Assembly: GCA_000711775.1 (NCBI GenBank) | Contig: ARYC01019563.1 | Span: forward strand, 1 to 64,000 | Origin: Oxytricha trifallax | Lineage: Eukaryota > Ciliophora > Spirotrichea > Sporadotrichida > Oxytrichidae | Direction: 5' to 3' | Length of the DNA: 64,000 nt | In this document: positions 58,434 to 64,000 of the stretch, piece after piece | Layout: each line of letters starts with the position of its first letter | Position numbering within the stretch: position 1 is the stretch's first letter | Notes under the pieces: generated by a model | Seen by the model: the letters and a program-made list of their open reading frames with translations, nothing else | The model's database searches: none | What the model was told of the DNA's origin: nothing | Position numbers and translations under genes: made by a program

Positions 58434-59335
58434 AATCTACTTTTGAGCTCCTCTGCAAGACAAAAATATTTCTAACCTTACCTAATTTTTTAAAACAATT
58501 TTCCATTCTAAGACTTCGAACTATTCCTCTGTATTCTTATAATTTATTAAGTTATCTAAATATTTTTAATTTTTGACATTTATTTCAGATTGATTTTTTT
58601 AATTGGCAAATAATTTAATTTTATTTAAATTTTGGTATTAATTATATTTATTACTCGTTTTGTTATTATTATCAATTTTTTATAAATGAATTATCCTTTT
58701 ATTTTTTATACAATATTAATTTGTCCTTTTTGCAACATTTTAATTTAATTGTGAAAATGATTTATGTTTTCGATATTATTTATTTTATTGATTTATTTTT
58801 TGTATTATTTTTTCCTTGATATATCTTTCCATAAATATGTTTAACCTTACTTTATAACGGTTATACAAATCAAATAACCATTTTCTTAATTTTAATTTTT
58901 TAATTAATTATTTAATTTTAAAATTTATTAGACTCTACGCTGAAATCATTATATTTAATATCTGTATATTATCTTCCATTTATAATGTTTATTAATATAT
59001 TCCCATTTATTTAAGATATGGATTATTTTTTAGCAAAATTTATGTTAAATATATTTATATAGGATACTTTGAAAAATTAAAAAAATAATTAAATTAAATT
59101 ACATATAAAAATCAATTGAAAATAAAATATTATTTATATATGAAATTCATAAAAATAAATGCAAGCATATAACCAATAAGGTAATAATATATGGAAAGCT
59201 TAAGTCTTAAGGTACCTACCTGTTCTCTTATTAACATAATTATTTCCGGTGATTGGTACCTGAAATATTCATTTTCTATTCCCTTCATTATTCTTCCATT
59301 CCATTTTCCTTGCTTGCTTTTTCTTTGCTTCCATT
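58434..59335. other. AT-rich spacer of tandem unit, copy 2
   Basis: Appears identical to 51629-52530 by eye. Confidence 0.7.
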
Positions 59336-59408
59336 CAAAACCCCTTCATGAGGTTTATAAGTGCTTTGATTTGTAGGGAATTTGTTAGGGGTTGGGGTTA
59401 TTAATTAA

Positions 59409-60746
59409 ATGCGAGACTAAAATTATAAGCTTTTGGGGTCTATATATGATGAGGAGTATATAGGTTTAGTGTTTTAACTGCGTTATGGATGTGATATATA
59501 TAGTAAATAAGTCAAACCAGTACTGAACTATAAGTCTATTTCACTGCTCTTAAAGCGTAGTCCATCAACTGTTCGCTCTCACTGCTTGAAAGCTGTGTAA
59601 TTAAAGCAATAATAGCTGAATTCTTAGCCTAAGAGGAAGTCAAAGTTTCTATAGAAGCATATTGACTATCTTATTAATGAAAAAACTTTGAAGTATTGGG
59701 CTCACTTCTCTCTCGACTAACGAGCTATTATGTTTCATCGCCAGTTCCCTGAGTTGAAGATGTCTGCATAATCTGTTGCAAACATTTATAAACGAAGCGG
59801 TATCTCTTACAAAGGTGTAAATCGTATCAAGAGAGTAATTGATTTCACTCTGCCATTTTACAACAACAACTTAAATTATATTTATAATTAAATGCAGAGA
59901 GCCTAATAGAATAATATTAAGTTTATTCATCCTGACGAGGCTGTGTTTACATTCAGCTCTTTCATCTAGAAGTCTTGGTATAAGAGGCATAGCAACATAG
60001 AAGTATATGACTAGAAAGTCAAGGTATAAACAATGGCAATTCTTGGAGGTATTAGTGAGGATGCTGGTTTAGAAACTTCTCTTATTCATCCTCGCTCTAT
60101 TAAGACAGAGCAGTATATTAAGTTCTTAGAGCAGGTGAGAGAGAAGTACCCTGAGTAAGAGATTATACTGTTTGTTGATAATCTTTATGTTCATAAGTCA
60201 AAAGAAACAAGGAAGAGTTATGAGCAGCTAAGAATAACGCCAGTGTTCAACGTACCTTACAGTCCATAGTTTAATGGAATTGGGTTTTGCTAGGGTATTT
60301 TAAAAGGTCATTACAAGAAACTGCTGCTATATGACTTGATGCATGACCTACCTATCGATACAGTCGATTTAATTTAAAGTTCAGCTAAGAGAGTTGATAA
60401 TTAGTTGGCATAAAAGTGTGTGAAAGATGGGAGAGTGAATGTATATATATAAGATTTGTAGTAAAGTTAATAAATATATAAGTCACATTTAAAATTCTTT
60501 AGAGGGAGCTGGCTTCTCTTTTTTTCTCTTCTTCTTCTTTCTTCCCTCCTTATAAGTTTCTTCTCTTGCTGCCAGCTCCAGCATCTATATTCATTGACTC
60601 TGTAGGCTAAATATTTGAATAAAGTCTCTTGCTAACTTCATACCTTGTCTGCGACTTTCGCTCTCTGTGAAACTTGCTCTATTCTTTTATCAAGAAGATG
60701 CCAGTACCAGATTTTTCAAAAGAGTTAAGATACAAATCTTACTTGA
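59409..60746 (+). CDS. TBE-C transposase, copy 2, catalytic Glu lost
   Basis: Open like copy 1 and with the same NGIGFCQ change. It differs at several residues in 59640-59960: LINEKTLKYW for LIHEKTVKYW, FHRQFPELKMSAQ for FHSQFPELKISAQ, and HPDEAVFTFSSFI for HADEAVFTFNTFI. The first catalytic Asp is kept. Confidence 0.83.
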
Positions 60747-61271
60747 AATATAAGGGTGCTTCTACAGCTCTGATAGCCAGCTCTCACTTATCTTGATTCC
60801 CAGTTTATCCTTATCTTCTGAAGAGATGCTGTACCTTTTCTTATGAGATTCTTGAATAATTTCTTTCAAGTAATCACCTGTAATTGTTGCAAGTATGCCA
60901 AAGAAATAGTTTCTTTCAGATCGTTTATTTGACAACTGCTTCTTAGTAGGCAGGTACTGCGAAACCTCTGGGTCATTCATAGCATCATCATATATATTAG
61001 TCACTGAGATTTCTGGATAGTTTGGAATCTCTGCAAACTTTACATCTTAAGTTCTCAATGGTTTCTTCTCTTCGCTGAGTATCGCTCTTAGAAATGATAT
61101 TTTAGTACCTTCCATCGTTGGCATGAAAAAACCAACTACATAATTAAGATTAGAAGCTATGAGTTAATTACCTTGCTGCGCCAAGTAGCGATGCAAATTC
61201 TCCTTACTTCTAAATCTTTGAATCAATTCTTGAGCTTGCACTCTTTTCATTGCATCATTCATTGACTCCAT
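60483..61271 (-). CDS. TBE-C '22-kDa' ORF, copy 2
   Basis: No difference from 53678-54466 was noticed by eye, including the 36-bp intron 1 (61136-61171) and the altered intron 2 acceptor. Confidence 0.77.
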
Positions 61272-61709
61272 CTTGTTTACAGACCTAAGAAAAGATATTC
61301 ACATTTAAGTTTATTGATTTCAGTTATATACCTCTGTAAAACTTACTATTAAATATGGGAATCTTATAGAAGGTCAACCCTCTTAGAAGGATATGGAGAA
61401 GGTTTTGAGAAGTGGTTTCAAACTTGAGAGATTGATATCAATTTCTACTGTTATAGTTCCATATTTTTAAATTTAAATTGGTATGTACTTAATTAGGAGC
61501 AGCCCCTAAATCGGTACGTGATGTAATCAACTTATTATTTATAGTAAAAATGTTTAGTTTCTCACCCATATTTAGAGCTGGTTCGTCTCTTAGTGCTCAT
61601 TTCTATTGGCTAATACTCTAAAAACCTCCCTTTAAACTTATAGGGTTGCAAAGCTCTCATATAAGCTCTCAGTTATAGAGGCAGTTTTATAATTTTAAAT
61701 TCAAATTAT

Positions 61710-63151
61710 ATGAGCGCTTACATTTTATGAAAAACAACAGCACTTCCATCAAACTAAATGAGACTTACCTTTGGCAGCAATAAAAAGTGTGATAGCTGTG
61801 AGATGAACTCTCATAAAGAACTACCAGAGCTATCACTTGAGGTCTCTGTTATTAAAATAGAAATTAATAATAGAAAATAAATGGCAAACAAGAGAACAGA
61901 GAGGAGGAGAAATGTATTAATGAAATTCCTATACAAACTGAAGAAGTAGAAGTATACTTTTGTGAGAAGTGTGGGAGAGACTTCGCTCATAAATCTAGTT
62001 GGTATAGGCATATGAAAGAGCATTAGAGAAGCCAAGCCAACAGTATACTTAAAGCACGATAAAATCGACGGAAAGTATGATTGCTTCGAGTGCCATATGC
62101 AGTATGCTCATACTAGAGATTTAAGGAAGCATCTTTTAAAAGCTCACAAGAAAGATTTAGAGATTGAAAAGCATGAAGATGAATTGAAGCTACTTAACAA
62201 AAGAAAAGCAAGAGAATCTTCGAAAATGGTAGAGCTCGAACAAGCTAGTGAATCAGAATATGTGAGGAAATCACGCAACCTACTAGCATCTGAAATCACA
62301 AAGATTATGATTAAAATTCAATATAAAAAGATTCCAGTTCTTGCCTAAGTTGACCTAGACACTTCACTTTAAAGCTACCTTATATTAGAAGATTCCTTTG
62401 ATAAGAAAGTTATCAATGATCATCAGTATGCATACAAGGTGTATCCCTTCAACTATCTCTTAAGTGATGATAAATATTAGATGGAGTTCACAAATGAGTA
62501 TCAAGTACTCACTCAAGCAAAGTTTAAAGAGTGTAGTTACTTAATCAAGCTAGATGCTGTTCTCCTTGCCAAGGATCATGTTGCTTTCAGACTCCCACTC
62601 TATGAAATGACCCTCAGAGATTTTATTACTGATCAAAGGAATCATAAGTAGCTTGCTTTGATAGCAACTTAAACCTTACAAGGTATAAAAGAGCTACATA
62701 AGTTAGGCTTTGTTCATAGAGATTTGAAACCAGAGAATATCATGATAAACTTCTCACCTGTAAGAGTGACAATTATTGACTTCAACAGAGCTTTAAGGGT
62801 AGAAGTATCAAGGCTAGAAAGTGTTATGGGAACTCCAGGCTATTATCCTGAAAGAGAAGACTGGAGAGATGGAGACTATCAATGGGATGTGTGGGTTTTA
62901 GCAGCAATAATTATAGAGTGCGATATGCCTCGGAATGATTACTACTCTACAAGGTGTGAGAAAGACGCTAATAAAGAATCAAGTAATTTATAGACAAAAC
63001 CAGAGCATCTCAATAATTAAAATAAATGGCATAATCAATAATCTTTAAACCAAACTCTAGATCAGACATAGCATTAGAGAAGATAGAGTTGTGGTTAAGC
63101 AAAATAAACTTTAGACCTCTCCCACATGATCCAAAAGTGCATTTTGAGTGA
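61710..63151 (+). pseudogene. TBE-C zinc-finger/kinase gene, copy 2
   Basis: Different small lesions from copy 1. Here the first finger (YFCEKCGRDFAHKSSWYRHM) and the linker KRKARESSKMVELEQASESE are in frame, and the kinase part is open from there through YKVYPFNYLLSDDKYQMEF, HRDLKPEN and GTPGYYP to near 63000. A TGA close to the start, a base change after the first finger (near 62023) and the C-terminal frame change near 63020 remain. Each copy is intact where the other is broken in places. Confidence 0.82.
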
Positions 63152-63270
63152 TTAAATTAAAGAAATTTACTATATATTTCACATTAAAAACTATTAATAA
63201 CCCCAACCCCTAACAAATTCCCTACAAATAAAAGCACTTATAAACCTCATTAAGGGGTTTTGGGGTTTTG

Positions 63271-64000
63271 AATGTTTAATTATTTTAGGAGGTCTTCCAA
63301 ATTAAGTACAAACTTTATTAGGAGTTAAATTTTAAGGTTAAAACTTAATTAGGAGCATATTAAATTTAAAAATGTTTAATGACTTTACCTCCAAATTAAG
63401 ATCAAACTTGATTTGGAGGACCTCCTAGAGAAACAAAACTTCATTAGGAGTATTTTAATTTACTAAAATGTATAAAATTCTCATAAAATATGTCAACTTA
63501 CAGTCTATTATGGTTAGTTAATTTTCTTACCTCTCAGCAACGAAACTACCAGAGTGTCTTATAGTCTACTATAATTGTTTATCTAGGTAGATTTTATCAT
63601 TATTATAATAAAATATATCAGCAAACTAAAATGAGCGCAACCTTTTGAGAAGAGCGGCATTACTTGGATCAAGTCAATAAAAGTTATCATTCCAGCAACC
63701 AAGAAAAGTAGAGACCAGAGACGCTTGTACTCAGTGGGAGCCTACTTATGACAACTTTGATCAGTCTAGCTTTGAGATTTAAATATAAGTTAAGTAGGAA
63801 GTTATCATAGAAGCGGTGGAAATTGAGGAGGGGTTTAAAAACACCTTAGAGCATTAATAAATACAGGCCAAAGTTGACTATTAATGCAAAGAATGCAATA
63901 AAGTTTTCCCTTACAAGTCAATTTATAAGAGATACATGAGAGATATACACAACGATATGCTAAACTTATATCTCAAGCATTAAAAGAAAGATGGGAAGTA
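63271..64000. mobile_element. Kinase half of group-A TBE, unit 3, cut by window end
   Basis: Nearly identical to 56462-57190. The kinase frame starts at 63631 with a one-base deletion in ATGAGCGC(T)AAC relative to unit 2. It shows that the array continues beyond the window. Confidence 0.88.
63631..64000 (+). pseudogene. TBE-A zinc-finger/kinase gene, N-terminal part, unit 3
   Basis: Start ATGAGCGCAACC, then the same residues as unit 2 (QQPRKVETRDACTQWEPTYD and the first finger VDYQCKECNKVF). Partial at the window end. Confidence 0.75.

Larger units (their letters stand above)
59336..63270. mobile_element. Group-C TBE, copy 2, 3935 bp
   Basis: It has the same shortened left tip (one C4A4 block missing) and the same ATT/AAT mismatched flanks as copy 1, showing that it arose by duplication rather than independent insertion. 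Confidence 0.9.
49670..64000. repeat. Tandem array of a 6.8-kb chimeric TBE unit
   Basis: Unit = kinase half of group-A TBE + 902-bp spacer + group-C TBE. Copies run 49670-56461, 56462-63270 and 63271 to the window end. The same features recur at +6805 bp (for example 52531 and 59336, 53678 and 60483). The junctions fall exactly at the right tip of the group-C element, next to AATGTTTAATTATTTTAGG from the interior of group A. The spacer copies look identical by eye, while the transposase parts differ at about a dozen sites. Confidence 0.9.

Overview
The window reads as germline (micronuclear) DNA of a stichotrich ciliate such as Oxytricha or a close relative. Three things support this. Long coding frames appear only if TAA and TAG are read as glutamine and TGA is the sole stop; for example the 482-residue frame at 28987-30435 and the C-terminal Gly-Asn-Gln-Leu-TGA of 36448-37307. 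The transposons end in C4A4 telomere-like repeats, have ANT-type 3-bp target duplications and carry three genes, which is the signature of telomere-bearing elements (TBEs). The DNA is very AT-rich and almost filled with germline-type mobile DNA. No rRNA, tRNA, CRISPR or bacterial-style operon was seen.

Layout. 1-313 is the end of a group-B TBE. 341-4614 is a complete but decayed group-A TBE with ATT on both sides, carrying a small inverted-repeat element. 7640-13881 and 17112-22870 are two LINEs on the minus strand, each with an endonuclease/reverse-transcriptase frame followed by a second frame. They are separated by a 511-bp foldback element and a decayed P-loop ATPase-like gene. LINE 2 is split by a second foldback element (19873-20515) with a GC-rich coding payload.

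22990-25790 and 26316-34772 hold two TBE-like transposons (called E and D here). Each has a DDE transposase and a divergent homologue of the TBE '22 kDa' protein. E carries a coiled-coil frame and D lies beside an MT-A70 methyltransferase-like gene. D is split by a complete group-B TBE (28848-32966, AAT duplication) that landed inside the transposase catalytic 'DN' codons. 34820-37307 holds a transposase N-terminus and a second MT-A70-like gene. 37500-47480 is mostly AT-rich, with a LINE endonuclease fragment and several unidentified coding-like segments.

47483-64000 is a TBE cluster: a full group-A element, a spacer, a group-C element, then at least one and a half further copies of a 6.8-kb chimeric unit (kinase half of group A + spacer + group C). 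Each TBE has a Tc1/mariner-IS630 type DDE transposase, a convergent intron-containing 22 kDa gene and a zinc-finger/kinase gene. In TBEs these are thought to serve transposition and programmed elimination of the element from the somatic genome. Group names A, B, C and element names D, E, F are mine.
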